Shown one piece after another: positions 1 to 8,435 of a stretch of 64,000 nucleotides of DNA; the first letter of the stretch is position 1, and every line of letters begins with the position of its first letter. The stretch is taken from the NCBI RefSeq assembly GCF_016862975.1, contig NZ_BONZ01000006.1, positions 124,001-188,000 on the forward strand, given 5' to 3'. The notes beneath the pieces were generated by a model, which saw nothing but the letters and a program-made list of their open reading frames with translations, searched no databases and had not been told where the DNA came from. The stretch comes from Rugosimonospora africana (GTDB lineage: Bacteria > Actinomycetota > Actinomycetes > Mycobacteriales > Micromonosporaceae). The position numbers and the translations under genes were made by a program.

Positions 1-42
1 GAGCTGGAGACGATGTTGGAAGAAGTCGTGAAGAATGTCTGA
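1..42 (+). CDS. korA: 2-oxoacid:ferredoxin oxidoreductase subunit alpha, C-terminal end (partial)
   Basis: Only the last 13 codons and a TGA are present; the gene enters from the left edge. The reading frame ends 8 nt inside the following korB gene, a coupled overlap typical of korAB operons. The identity is inferred from this position directly before a beta subunit, since the visible residues (ending EEVVKNV) carry no diagnostic motif. Confidence 0.6.
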   Translation, partial: ELETMLEEVVKNV

Positions 43-1069
43 ATCGGTATCGATCAAGCTCACCACGAAGGACTTCAAGTCCGACCAGGAAGTGCGCTGG
101 TGCCCGGGCTGCGGTGACTACGCGATCCTGGCGGCCGTCCAGTCGTTCATGCCTGAGCTAGGCATCCCGCGCGAGCGCATCGTCTTCATCTCCGGCATCG
201 GCTGCTCGTCCCGGTTCCCGTACTACATGAACACGTACGGCATGCACTCGATCCACGGCCGTGCCCCGGCCATCGCCACCGGCCTGTCGGTCTCCCGGCC
301 CGACCTGTCGGTGTGGGTCGTCACCGGCGACGGCGACGCGCTGTCCATCGGCGGCAACCACCTGATCCACGCGCTGCGGCGCAACGTCAACCTGAAGATC
401 CTGCTGTTCAACAACAAGATCTACGGGCTGACCAAGGGTCAGTACTCTCCCACGTCAGAGGTCGGCAAGATCACGAAGTCGACGCCGGTCGGGTCCACGG
501 ACTCCCCGTTCAACCCGATCTCGCTGGCGCTCGGGGCCGAGGCGTCGTTCGTGGCCCGGACGATCGACTCGGACCGCAAGCACCTCCAGTCGGTGTTGCG
601 CGCCGCGTCGCAGCACCAGGGCTCGGCGTTCATCGAGATCTACCAGAACTGCAACATCTTCAACGATGGCGCGTTCGACGTGCTCAAGGAGCCGGCGACC
701 CGGGACGACTTCCTGATCCGGCTGGAGCACGGCAAGCCGATCACCTTCGGCGCCGACGGTGAGTGGTGCGTCGTGCACCCGCCCGGCGGCTTCGGGCTGT
801 CGGTCGAGCGGACCGCCGAGACCGACCAGGCGCACGTCCTGGTACACGACGCGACCGTGGCCGACCCGGCCTACGCGTTCGCGCTGTCCCGGCTGCCCGA
901 CCTCGACCTCCGGCACACCCCGATCGGGCTGTTCCGCTCGGTGGACCGGCCGGCATACGACAACCTGGTTCGCGAGCAGGTCACCGCGGCGCAGAGCAAG
1001 CTCACCCGCGGGCTCGACGAGGAGTTCGCCGCGCTGCTCGGCTCGGGCGACACCTGGACGATCCTCTAG
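35..1069 (+). CDS. korB: 2-oxoacid:ferredoxin oxidoreductase subunit beta
   Basis: Beta subunit of the thiamine-diphosphate and FeS enzyme that oxidatively decarboxylates 2-oxoglutarate (or a related 2-oxoacid) to the acyl-CoA with ferredoxin as acceptor. Its 344 residues match the family length. Visible motifs are CPGCGDY at residues 23-29 (cluster/cofactor region), GIGCS at 54-58, the TPP/Mg motif GDGDALSIGG from residue 98, and NNKIYGLTKGQ shortly after. The ATG at 35 overlaps the alpha-subunit stop by 8 nt, so translation is probably coupled. A hairpin followed by TTTCT at 1095-1121 ends the unit. Substrate preference (2-oxoglutarate versus pyruvate) cannot be told from the sequence alone. 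Confidence 0.93.
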   Translation: MSESVSIKLTTKDFKSDQEVRWCPGCGDYAILAAVQSFMPELGIPRERIVFISGIGCSSRFPYYMNTYGMHSIHGRAPAIATGLSVSRPDLSVWVVTGDGDALSIGGNHLIHALRRNVNLKILLFNNKIYGLTKGQYSPTSEVGKITKSTPVGSTDSPFNPISLALGAEASFVARTIDSDRKHLQSVLRAASQHQGSAFIEIYQNCNIFNDGAFDVLKEPATRDDFLIRLEHGKPITFGADGEWCVVHPPGGFGLSVERTAETDQAHVLVHDATVADPAYAFALSRLPDLDLRHTPIGLFRSVDRPAYDNLVREQVTAAQSKLTRGLDEEFAALLGSGDTWTIL

Positions 1070-1094
1070 ACGCATCGATCGAACGACCCATCGA

Positions 1095-1121
1095 GGGCGG
1101 TCCGGCGACGGGCCGCCCTTT
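1095..1121 (+). terminator. Intrinsic terminator after korAB
   Basis: A 9-bp stem (GGGCGGTCC at 1095-1103 with GGGCCGCCC at 1110-1118, one G-T pair) encloses a 6-nt loop and is followed by TTTCT. It lies 26 nt after the korB stop and between convergent genes. Confidence 0.75.
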
Positions 1122-1150
1122 CTGTCGTCCGGTGCCGGGTCGACCGGGGC

Positions 1151-3886
1151 TCAGGACGCTCGCGAGTCGACGTCGCGGGCCGGTACCGGGGCCGTACCGG
1201 TGACGCGCTCCTTCTCCGTGAAGCGCACCGAGCCGGCCTTCAGGTCCGGGTGCTCCACGGCGAGTGCGACCTTGGCCGCCTCGTCGAGCGTGAGGGCGGC
1301 ACCCTCGGCGTACGCGGAGTCGAACGCCGCGTCGCCCAGCGCCGCCCGCAGCCGGGTCTGCTGCTCCGCCCAGTACGAGCCGTAGATCCTCGCCACGTCG
1401 GGCAGCAACGCGCGGGCGGCCTGGGCGGCGCCGAACAGCCGGGCGCCGGTGATCGGGTCATCGCCCAACGCGCAGCGCACCGCGAAGCCGTTGATGGTCT
1501 CGACCGCGCACGAGTGGAAGCCGTATCCCATCCGCGAGCGCAGCGCGACGGCCAGGTGATCATGCGCCGCGACCAGGTCACCGCGGGCGAGCGCGACCAT
1601 GCCCAGGATCATGTCGACCGCGCGCCGGCCGCGCTCGATCGGCCGGCCGGCTTCCACCGGACGGGCCGCGGCGAGCAGTTCGGCGGCATCGTCGAGGGCA
1701 CCCCGCTCCCAGAGGATCTGGGCGAGACAGTAGACCGCGGGCAACGCGTCGCCGATGACGTCGTGCGCGCGAGCCCAGTCGATCAGTTCGCGGCATCCCG
1801 TCTCGGCCTCGGCCGGGTTGCCCATGCTCAGCAGCGGCGAGCCGCGCCCGGACAGCGCTCGGGCCAGCAGCGCGGAGTCCCCGGCTCGCCGGGCGTACGC
1901 CTCGGCGCGTTGGGAGAACCGCAACTCCTCGGCGTACTCGCCATCGGCGCCCGCGTGCAGGGCGTGCACGTGGTATGCCGCGGCCAGCTCGGCCTCGGGG
2001 ATCTCCTCACCGGTGTTGGAGATCCGCTCGTACAGGCGGAACAGCCACAACCGGCCCTCGCGGGCCAGGCCACGCTCGCGCCACCACTGGTCGAGCCCAC
2101 CTACGATGCGCAAGCCCTGCCGGGCACTGCCCTGGGTGGCGGTCCAGTGCAGCGCGGCGCGCAGCTCGTCGGCCATCGGGTCGATGGCGAACAGCGACAG
2201 TGTGACCGGCCGCCGGTCCGGGGACTGGTGGGCACGCTCGATCGCGTGCAGGCACCAGGCCACGTGCCGGTTGCGTGCGGCGTCTGCCTCGTCCGCGTCG
2301 GCGAGGCGCCGCGCCGCGTACGCGCGGATCGGGTCGAGCATCCGGTACGTCGTGCCGGAAGCCGTGGGCTGCGCCTGCACGAGCGACTTGTCGACCAGTA
2401 CGGCGAGCGCGTCCAGCGGGTCCTCACCCAGCAGCCATTCGATGGCGGGCAGATCCACCCGCCCGGCGAACACGGCCAGCCACCGGAGCAGCCGGGCGGC
2501 CCGTGGGCCGAGCGTCCGGTACGACCAGGTGACCGTGGCCTGCAGGGTGGCGTGTCGTAGCGCCGCACCGCCGGCCAGCGGCACGGTGTCCACCATGGAC
2601 AGCCCGGCGTCCAATGTGGACACGACATCGTCGAGCCGGTTCACCAGTTCGTTCGCGGTCAGTACCCGCAGTCGGGCGGCGGCCAACTCCAGGGCGAGCG
2701 GCAACCCCTCCAACCGGTACGCGACCCGGCACAACTGTTCCAGCTCGGTACCGGACGGCCGCTTGCCGCCCCGGGCCGCGGCGGCCCGGTCGAGCAGAAG
2801 CGCCACGGCGTCGCCCGGCGCGCCCGCCGGATCGGGTTCCAAGGACATCGGCGGGATCCGCCACACCACCTCGCCGGCCAGCCCGAGCGGCTCCCGGCTG
2901 GTGGCCAGCACCTGCACTCCACGGCTGCCGGCGAGCAGCCGGCCGACGACCATCGCGCTCGCGCCCGGCTGGGCGTCGCAGGTGTCCAGGACGATCAGGA
3001 ACCGACGGCTGCTCGCGTAGTCGGCGATGGTGTCCACGACCGCACGGCCGGGCTCCGGCCGCAGCCCCAGGGTGGCCGCCACGGTCACCGCCACGAGGCC
3101 AGGGTCGGTGGCCGACGCCAGGTCGACGAACCAGACGCCGTCCGGGTAAGCGTCCACCCGGGTGGAGGCGACCTCGACAGCCAGCCGGGTCTTGCCGGCG
3201 CCGCCCGGGCCCACGACGCTGACCAGCCGGTGCTCCTCGACCAGGGCGGCCAGTTCCCGCTGTTCGGCGGCGCGGCCGACGAAGTTTGTCACCGTGCCGG
3301 GCAGATTGTGCGGGGTCGCGTCGAGCGTGCGCGGCCGCGGGAACTGCCGGTGCAGCCCGGTCGCGATGAGCTGGAAGAGTCGTTCCCGGTCGTCGAAGCC
3401 GCGCAACCGGTGCAGCCCCAGGTCGAGCAGCCAGGCATCGTCGCTCAGCTGGCCGGCCAGCCGTGCCGTGGATGCCGAGCAGAGCACCTGACCACCGTGC
3501 GCGGCCGCCGCGATCCGGGCCGCCCGGTGCACCTCCGGGCTGGTGTACTCGTTGCCCATCGGCTCGGCGTACCCGGTGTGCAGGCCCATCCGCACCTGGG
3601 GCCGGGCCTCCGGCGTCGGCCAGTCGTGAACGGCCAGAGCGCGCTGCGCCTCGGCGCACGCGTGCAGGGCGGCGCCGGCATCCGAGAACGCGACGAAGAG
3701 CGAGTCGCCCTCGGTGGACAGCGGGGTGCCGGCACACGCGGTCAGGGTATTTCGAAGCAGCCGCCGGTGCTCATTGAGAACAGGCGGGTACCCCGCACCG
3801 AGCATCTGGGCCAACCGGGTCGACCCCTCGATGTCGGTGAAGAGGAATGTCACCAGACCGCTCGGCAGGTGAACCCGTTCCGACAC
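1151..3886 (-). CDS. Class III nucleotidyl cyclase domain fused to NB-ARC ATPase and helical-repeat region (signalling regulator)
   Basis: A 911-residue multidomain protein. The N-terminus is an adenylate/guanylate cyclase homology domain: the metal-binding stretch LVTFLFTDIEGST is at residues 11-23 (Asp18), with a second conserved stretch TEGDSLFVAF about 40 residues later. An STAND/NB-ARC ATPase follows, with P-loop GPGGAGKT near residue 225, FLIVLDTCD (Walker B region) near 300 and the LPLALELAAARL block near 400. The rest is Ala/Arg/Leu-rich helical repeat (TPR-like). Families with this order sense a ligand through the repeats; I see no DNA-binding domain. I chose the GTG at 3886 because GGAGG lies 7 nt upstream; a longer frame to 3949 lacks such a site. 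Whether the cyclase is active is unknown. Confidence 0.85.
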   Translation of the reverse strand: MSERVHLPSGLVTFLFTDIEGSTRLAQMLGAGYPPVLNEHRRLLRNTLTACAGTPLSTEGDSLFVAFSDAGAALHACAEAQRALAVHDWPTPEARPQVRMGLHTGYAEPMGNEYTSPEVHRAARIAAAAHGGQVLCSASTARLAGQLSDDAWLLDLGLHRLRGFDDRERLFQLIATGLHRQFPRPRTLDATPHNLPGTVTNFVGRAAEQRELAALVEEHRLVSVVGPGGAGKTRLAVEVASTRVDAYPDGVWFVDLASATDPGLVAVTVAATLGLRPEPGRAVVDTIADYASSRRFLIVLDTCDAQPGASAMVVGRLLAGSRGVQVLATSREPLGLAGEVVWRIPPMSLEPDPAGAPGDAVALLLDRAAAARGGKRPSGTELEQLCRVAYRLEGLPLALELAAARLRVLTANELVNRLDDVVSTLDAGLSMVDTVPLAGGAALRHATLQATVTWSYRTLGPRAARLLRWLAVFAGRVDLPAIEWLLGEDPLDALAVLVDKSLVQAQPTASGTTYRMLDPIRAYAARRLADADEADAARNRHVAWCLHAIERAHQSPDRRPVTLSLFAIDPMADELRAALHWTATQGSARQGLRIVGGLDQWWRERGLAREGRLWLFRLYERISNTGEEIPEAELAAAYHVHALHAGADGEYAEELRFSQRAEAYARRAGDSALLARALSGRGSPLLSMGNPAEAETGCRELIDWARAHDVIGDALPAVYCLAQILWERGALDDAAELLAAARPVEAGRPIERGRRAVDMILGMVALARGDLVAAHDHLAVALRSRMGYGFHSCAVETINGFAVRCALGDDPITGARLFGAAQAARALLPDVARIYGSYWAEQQTRLRAALGDAAFDSAYAEGAALTLDEAAKVALAVEHPDLKAGSVRFTEKERVTGTAPVPARDVDSRAS

Positions 3887-4204
3887 GCGTGAACCTCCGC
3901 CCCCTGGAAGTCGTGCCTCATGCTGACGCACCCTCCGAAGCGACCGCATCGGAGAAACGGTCCGGCACGGATCGGCCCAAGGTCGAACCCTGGGTTCAGA
4001 TCATGGCACGGTGGAGTCAACGAGCGGAGAAGCACGGGGGTGCTACGGCTGACGTAACGACGACCACCAGGCCGAGTTGCGGTCCGCGAGGTCAATGTGG
4101 GCTCGACCGACCGGCCGAGCGTTCGTCCCGTCCGGCCGCGCCAGCGACGAAAGATGCGCCGCCACCGGCTCGGATGCCCCACGGATCGCGCGTGGCGGTC
4201 CAAC
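3887..4204. other. Intergenic region upstream of the cyclase/NB-ARC gene
   Basis: About 318 bp without a convincing gene; both long open frames here are Arg/Pro-rich shadows. The only structure I see is a 13-bp palindrome, GAACCC-T-GGGTTC, at 3985-3997, about 100 bp upstream of the cyclase start, which could be an operator. No clear -10/-35 pair was found. Confidence 0.4.
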
Positions 4205-4414
4205 CTAGCACCCGCAGGCGCCTCCGCAGCACCCCCCTGAAGCGGCAGACGGCCCGGTCGACGAGGCACGACCTGCGACGGAGACCGTGGACAGAAGCTT
4301 GACGGTGTCGTCGTGCCCGTGCGGACAGCGTGCGGGCGCGGCCGACTGCTCCATCGGCCGGTTCAGCTCGAACGTGTCGCCGCAGGCACGGCATCGGTAC
4401 TCGTAACGCGGCAT
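4205..4414 (-). CDS. FmdB-family small zinc-ribbon protein
   Basis: A 69-residue protein starting MPRYEYRCRACG, the family signature in which Cys8 and Cys11 form the first knuckle of a zinc ribbon. The second knuckle is reduced to CPHGH (Cys30, His32, His34) instead of the usual CxxC, and the tail GGCCGGACGC is unusually Cys-rich. I chose the ATG at 4414 over the GTG two codons earlier because TAATCT stands 6 nt before it, as expected for a leaderless transcript. Function in the family is unsettled (regulatory or metal-related). Divergent from the transglycosylase gene with a 54-nt gap. Confidence 0.8.
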   Translation of the reverse strand: MPRYEYRCRACGDTFELNRPMEQSAAPARCPHGHDDTVKLLSTVSVAGRASSTGPSAASGGCCGGACGC

Positions 4415-4468
4415 GAACACAGATTACGACGGCTGCACTGACACCGGAATGGGTGTAATACTCACCTA

Positions 4469-5461
4469 GTGACCGGCACGGATATGGACTCCCCTCCCGC
4501 GCTACGGCCAGCCGCCCCGCCCCCACCCGCCCGTCACCGACCATCGCGCTTCGCGTGGTTGGCCAGGGCCGGCCGGCGAGTCAGGCAGGGCATGGCGGCC
4601 ACCGGCCGGGCACTACACCGGTGGGCGCTGCGGCCGAGCGGGCGCTTCGTGCTCCCCGCGCTGGCGCTGGCCGCCCTGCTCGCGTTGGCCGGCGGCGCCG
4701 GTGGCTACCTGGTGCCGGCCACCGCTCCGGACAAGCCGCTGTCCCAAGCGGACCCGCACGCGGCCGGCGCCGACGGCACCCAGCCCAGCGCGCCGGACGG
4801 CCTCGACCCGGACGCCACACCGCTGCCCGGCGCGACCGACCTGCCCACGGACGAGCCGACCGGCACGACCGCCGCCGTGACGCGACCGGAGGACGTGTTG
4901 GCCGGCTGGGCGACCAAGCTGTCCCCGGTTCTCGGGATCCCGATCGTGGCGCTGGAGGCATACGGGTACGCCCAGCTCTGGTCGCAGCAGAGCCTGCCGT
5001 CCTGCCACCTGACCTGGACCACCCTGGCCGGCATCGGCAAGGTCGAGTCCAACCACGGCCGGACGAACGGCGCCGTACTGCAACAGGACGGCCGCGCCAT
5101 GCCGCCGATCATCGGCCTCACCCTCGACGGCACGGGCGAGCGGGCGAAGATCCCGGATACCGATCACGGCAGGTACGACGGCGACATGATCTACGATCAC
5201 GCGATCGGGCCGATGCAGTTCCTGCCGAACACCTGGGGCAAGTACCAGGTCGACGCGGACCAGGACGGGTCCGCCGACCCGAACGACATCAACGACGCGG
5301 CCCTGGCCGCCGCCGACTACCTGTGCGCGGGCGGCCGAAACCTTTCGGTACCCGCGGATTGGCGGTCGGCAATCCTTTCGTACAACGACCTGGACTCTTA
5401 CGCGGACGACGTGTTCGCCGCCGCCGACAACTACGGGATGCAGAGTCGGACGGTGAGCTGA
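4469..5461 (+). CDS. Membrane-anchored lytic murein transglycosylase (SLT/MltB-like)
   Basis: A 330-residue protein: Pro/Arg-rich cytoplasmic start, one membrane segment at about residues 60-82, a Pro/Thr/Asp-rich linker, then a catalytic domain from about residue 165. The catalytic glutamate is in KVESNHG near residue 193, and AIGPMQFLPNTWGKY plus DINDAALAAADYLC are typical of MltB-like transglycosylases. It would cleave peptidoglycan glycan strands outside the membrane, releasing 1,6-anhydro ends. The GTG start at 4469 is the longest credible one; an ATG at 4484 is possible and neither has a good ribosome-binding site. Confidence 0.85.
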   Translation: MTGTDMDSPPALRPAAPPPPARHRPSRFAWLARAGRRVRQGMAATGRALHRWALRPSGRFVLPALALAALLALAGGAGGYLVPATAPDKPLSQADPHAAGADGTQPSAPDGLDPDATPLPGATDLPTDEPTGTTAAVTRPEDVLAGWATKLSPVLGIPIVALEAYGYAQLWSQQSLPSCHLTWTTLAGIGKVESNHGRTNGAVLQQDGRAMPPIIGLTLDGTGERAKIPDTDHGRYDGDMIYDHAIGPMQFLPNTWGKYQVDADQDGSADPNDINDAALAAADYLCAGGRNLSVPADWRSAILSYNDLDSYADDVFAAADNYGMQSRTVS

Positions 5462-5542
5462 CGCCGGACAACTTTCCGGCAGCATTAAGAATCGCCGGAA
5501 CAACTACTTTCGCCGGCCTGCGATTATCGGCAAGCTAGAGCG

Positions 5543-6574
5543 GTGATGGTACGCGAGTGGGATCCCCGAACCGCGCCGTCCGTCGAGATCGAAGCCGTAT
5601 TGGCCACGCTCAACGCAGCGCAGTCTGTCGATCTTCCGGACGATCCGCAGTGGCGCATTGACGCGTTCCGCGAATACCTTGCCGTCACGATGCCCGGCGA
5701 GCGCCGGGTCTGCTGGCTGGCCGAGTCGAGCCCCGGCGCCGCCGCGCGCGGCGAGCCGGTGCTGGGCGAGGCCAACATCCTCCTGCTGGGCGACATCGGC
5801 GTGATCGAGGTGTGCGTGCACCCGAAGGCGCGTCGCGGCGGGCTGGGGCGCGAGCTGCTCGGCGCGGCGATCCGGCGGGCATACAGCGAAGGATTCGCCT
5901 CGATCGGCGTCGAGGTCGTCGGCGGCACTCCCGCAATCGACTTCTATGAGCACCACGGGTTCCGCTGCGCATACGTGGAGATCCGTAACGTTCTCAAGTT
6001 GTCGAGTGTGGACTGGATGCGGCTCGGCGAGATGGCCACCGGAGTTGGCTCCGGGTACCACATCGAGTACTACCCTGGCGGGCCGCCGGAGGAGCTGTAC
6101 GAGGCGTACGCGGAAGCGAAGGAGATCGTCCGCGAGTCCTACGATCTGGGCGACCTGGAGCTGCGGCCCAGCTCGTACGATCCGAACCGGCTACGTGCCA
6201 GCCTCACCACGCTGCACGCGCGTGGGCTCAAGCCCTACATCGTGCTCGGCATCCACGAGAAGACCGGGAAGGTCGCCGGCCTCACCGAGGTCGTCGTGCC
6301 GGCCCAGCGCCCGACCAGGGCCGACCAGTACGACACGATCGTGGTGCCGGCCCACCGCGGCTACGGCCTGGGACGGGCGATCAAGGCGCGGATGCTGTTC
6401 GAGCTGCGCTCGTCGGAACCTCGGCTCACCGAGGTGCAGACGTGGAACGCCTTCGAAAACGAGCCGATGCTCAAGGTCAACGCCGAGCTGGGCTTCCTGC
6501 CCGACCGGCAGTGGCGCGAATATGAGGCCGATGTGCCGGATCTCGTCCGCCTGCTCAACCTGGCCGGCCCCTGA
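5543..6574 (+). CDS. Double-domain GNAT family N-acetyltransferase
   Basis: A 343-residue protein with two acetyl-CoA-binding GNAT folds. The first has the pyrophosphate-binding loop ARRGGLGRELL followed by FYEHHGFR. The second has HRGYGLGRAIKARM followed by AELGFLPDRQW. The tandem arrangement resembles mycothiol synthase MshD, but similar tandem GNATs with other amine substrates are common, so I do not name a substrate. GTG at 5543 and ATG at 5546 are both possible. The gene converges on a XRE regulator 16 nt away. Confidence 0.8.
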   Translation: MMVREWDPRTAPSVEIEAVLATLNAAQSVDLPDDPQWRIDAFREYLAVTMPGERRVCWLAESSPGAAARGEPVLGEANILLLGDIGVIEVCVHPKARRGGLGRELLGAAIRRAYSEGFASIGVEVVGGTPAIDFYEHHGFRCAYVEIRNVLKLSSVDWMRLGEMATGVGSGYHIEYYPGGPPEELYEAYAEAKEIVRESYDLGDLELRPSSYDPNRLRASLTTLHARGLKPYIVLGIHEKTGKVAGLTEVVVPAQRPTRADQYDTIVVPAHRGYGLGRAIKARMLFELRSSEPRLTEVQTWNAFENEPMLKVNAELGFLPDRQWREYEADVPDLVRLLNLAGP

Positions 6575-6590
6575 CCCGCGCCACCACTCT

Positions 6591-7070
6591 TCAGCCCCAG
6601 TAGCGGGTGTCCGGCGGAGGGCGCTCGCCCCGGTGCTGGGCGACGCGGACCTCCCACTGACTGCGCTTGCGCAGCCAGTCGCGGTAGCTGCGGCTGCGGT
6701 GGAACGTCTCCGGCGGACGGGCCAGCCCGTAGATGTCGGCCCACCACTCTCCGGGGAGCGGATCAAGGATCGTGTCCAGGTGCGACGGGTACCGCCGCTC
6801 CGCGCCATCGCGGATGTCCTCACGATCCCGCATCGGCATGATGACGTGTCCGTTGGCGTCGACCACGGCGAGGTAAAGCCCCGCCGCACCCAGGAGGCGC
6901 TGCAACAGATCCAGGCTCGGCGTGAGGGTGCCCGCCTCGACCCGGCCGACCGTGGACGGCGAGACCCGAGCCCGGTTGGCCAGCTGGCGTTGGCTCAGGT
7001 CGCCGATCCTGCGGGCACGGCGGACGAGACCAGCTATCGGATACTGACCGGCTCGCGGTGGGTTGTCCAC
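6591..7070 (-). CDS. XRE-family helix-turn-helix regulator
   Basis: About 159 residues. An N-terminal HTH (SQRQLANRARVSPSTVGRVE) is followed by a short domain ending in aromatic/basic residues that I do not recognise. I start at the GTG at 7070, 12 codons before the HTH. A longer frame reaches a GTG at 7166, which abuts the long hairpin at 7167-7236, but that would add an unusual 32-residue extension. The ligand and targets are unknown; autoregulation through upstream structures is possible. Confidence 0.7.
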   Translation of the reverse strand: MDNPPRAGQYPIAGLVRRARRIGDLSQRQLANRARVSPSTVGRVEAGTLTPSLDLLQRLLGAAGLYLAVVDANGHVIMPMRDREDIRDGAERRYPSHLDTILDPLPGEWWADIYGLARPPETFHRSRSYRDWLRKRSQWEVRVAQHRGERPPPDTRYWG

Positions 7071-7166
7071 GCCATCAGGGTGCCCGATCGGCCAAGCCCG
7101 GCTCAACCGCCGGGCGAACCCTGTGGATAACTCGCCGCCCGCCGGCCGAGGTACTCCCTTCGGCAC

Positions 7167-7236
7167 GCTTTGCTCTGCTTACCCCCACGCAACACTCTTG
7201 GCGAAAATCGTTGCGTATAGGTAAGCAGAGCAAAGC
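7167..7236. repeat. Nested long inverted repeat between XRE regulator and hemB
   Basis: The outer arms are a perfect 17-bp inverted repeat (7167-7183 and 7220-7236; arm GCTTTGCTCTGCTTACC). Inside is a perfect 7-bp inverted repeat, ACGCAAC (7187-7193) with GTTGCGT (7210-7216), and a 16-nt AT-richer loop. It could be an interspersed palindromic repeat, the end structure of the hem operon transcript, or an operator for the XRE gene. There is no T-tract on either strand. Confidence 0.7.
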
Positions 7237-7308
7237 ATCCACAACAGACACCCGGCGCCGGTCGAGCCGGTGCGCCGGGCATCGAAGGCGCCGAGCGACG
7301 AGCGGCCG

Positions 7309-7350
7309 GGGCAGCGGGCAGCGGGCAGCGGGCAGCGGGCAGCGGGCAGC
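7309..7350. repeat. Six tandem copies of GGGCAGC
   Basis: Six perfect 7-bp units lie directly after the hemB stop codon region. This is simple-sequence DNA of slippage type with no evident coding role. Confidence 0.9.
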
Positions 7351-7355
7351 GAGGA

Positions 7356-8339
7356 TCAGAAGCCGGCGCGCAGCAGGCGGGCCGCCTCGACGGCCCAGTA
7401 CGTGAGGATCGTCTGGGCGCCGGCTCGCCGGATCGAGGTCAGCGTCTCCAGGATCGTGCGCTCACGCTCCAGCCACCCGTTCGCCGCGGCCGCCTCGACC
7501 ATCGCGTACTCGCCGGAGATCTGGTACGCGGAGACCGGCACGTCCACCGATGACGCCACGGCGGCGACCACGTCGAGATACGGCAGGGCGGGCTTGACCA
7601 TCACCATGTCGGCGCCCTCGGCGACGTCGAGCGCCACCTCGCGCAGCGCCTCCCGGACGTTGCCTGGGTCCTGCTGGTAGGTGCGGCGGTCGCCGACGAG
7701 CGCCGACTCGACCGCCTCGCGGAACGGCCCGTACAGCGCCGACGCGTACTTGATCGCGTACGCCAGGATCGCCACGTCCGCGTACCCGGCCTCGTCCAGC
7801 GCCCGCCGGACGAAGCCGACCTGGCCGTCCATCATCCCGGAGGGGCCCACCATGTGTACCCCGGCGGCGGCCTGCGTCACCGCCATCTCGGCGTACCGGG
7901 CCAGGGTCGCGTCGTTGTCCACCGAACCGTCCGGCGCGAGCACGCCGCAGTGACCGTGCGAGGTGAACTCGTCGAGGCACAGGTCGCCCATCACGACCGT
8001 GGAGTCACCGACCTCGGCGATCACGTCCCGGATGGCGACGTTGAGGATGCCCTCCGGATCGGTACCGCCCGAGCCGACCTCGTCGCGATGCTCCGGCACG
8101 CCGAACAGCATCAGCCCGCCGATCCCGGCCGCGACCGCCTCGGCGGCGGCCTTACGCAGCGACTCCCGGGAGTGCTGCACGACTCCGGGCAGCGACGAGA
8201 TCGGCCGCGGTTCGGTCAGTCCTTCCCGCACGAACATCGGCAGGATGAGCTGGCGCGGCGCGAGTTCGGTCTCGCTCACCAGCCGGCGCATCGCCGGGGT
8301 GCGGCGCAGCCGGCGTGGGCGGGCGTCCGGATAGGTCAT
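7356..8339 (-). CDS. hemB: Porphobilinogen synthase (delta-aminolevulinic acid dehydratase)
   Basis: Condenses two 5-aminolevulinate molecules to porphobilinogen in tetrapyrrole synthesis. The protein has 327 residues. The two active-site lysines are visible in [16 protein letters not shown] (about residue 197) and [14 protein letters not shown] (about 247, the Schiff-base lysine). The N-terminal [15 protein letters not shown] is the family start. The ATG at 8339 follows AGGAGG by 5 nt and is preferred to an in-frame upstream codon at 8363. It is the last gene of the rex-hemACD-hemB series, 96 nt after hemD. Confidence 0.96.
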   Translation of the reverse strand: MTYPDARPRRLRRTPAMRRLVSETELAPRQLILPMFVREGLTEPRPISSLPGVVQHSRESLRKAAAEAVAAGIGGLMLFGVPEHRDEVGSGGTDPEGILNVAIRDVIAEVGDSTVVMGDLCLDEFTSHGHCGVLAPDGSVDNDATLARYAEMAVTQAAAGVHMVGPSGMMDGQVGFVRRALDEAGYADVAILAYAIKYASALYGPFREAVESALVGDRRTYQQDPGNVREALREVALDVAEGADMVMVKPALPYLDVVAAVASSVDVPVSAYQISGEYAMVEAAAANGWLERERTILETLTSIRRAGAQTILTYWAVEAARLLRAGF

Positions 8340-8435
8340 GGCGACCTCCTGAGGATGCGGCATTGCCGGATCGGGAACGCCGGGTCGATCGAACCCGGCC
8401 GATCGGCAGGGCCGACGGTCAACGGTACCGGCGGG

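Noticed and set aside
7071-7166. Longer N-terminus of the XRE regulator starting at the GTG at 7166
   Set aside because: It would add 32 residues of low-complexity sequence before the HTH and has no ribosome-binding site; kept only as an alternative.
7309-7350. Tandem repeats as a possible CRISPR array (also at 15344-15403 and 29808-29859)
   Set aside because: Units are 7-15 bp, directly abutting, with no unique spacers and no cas genes; this is simple tandem repetition.
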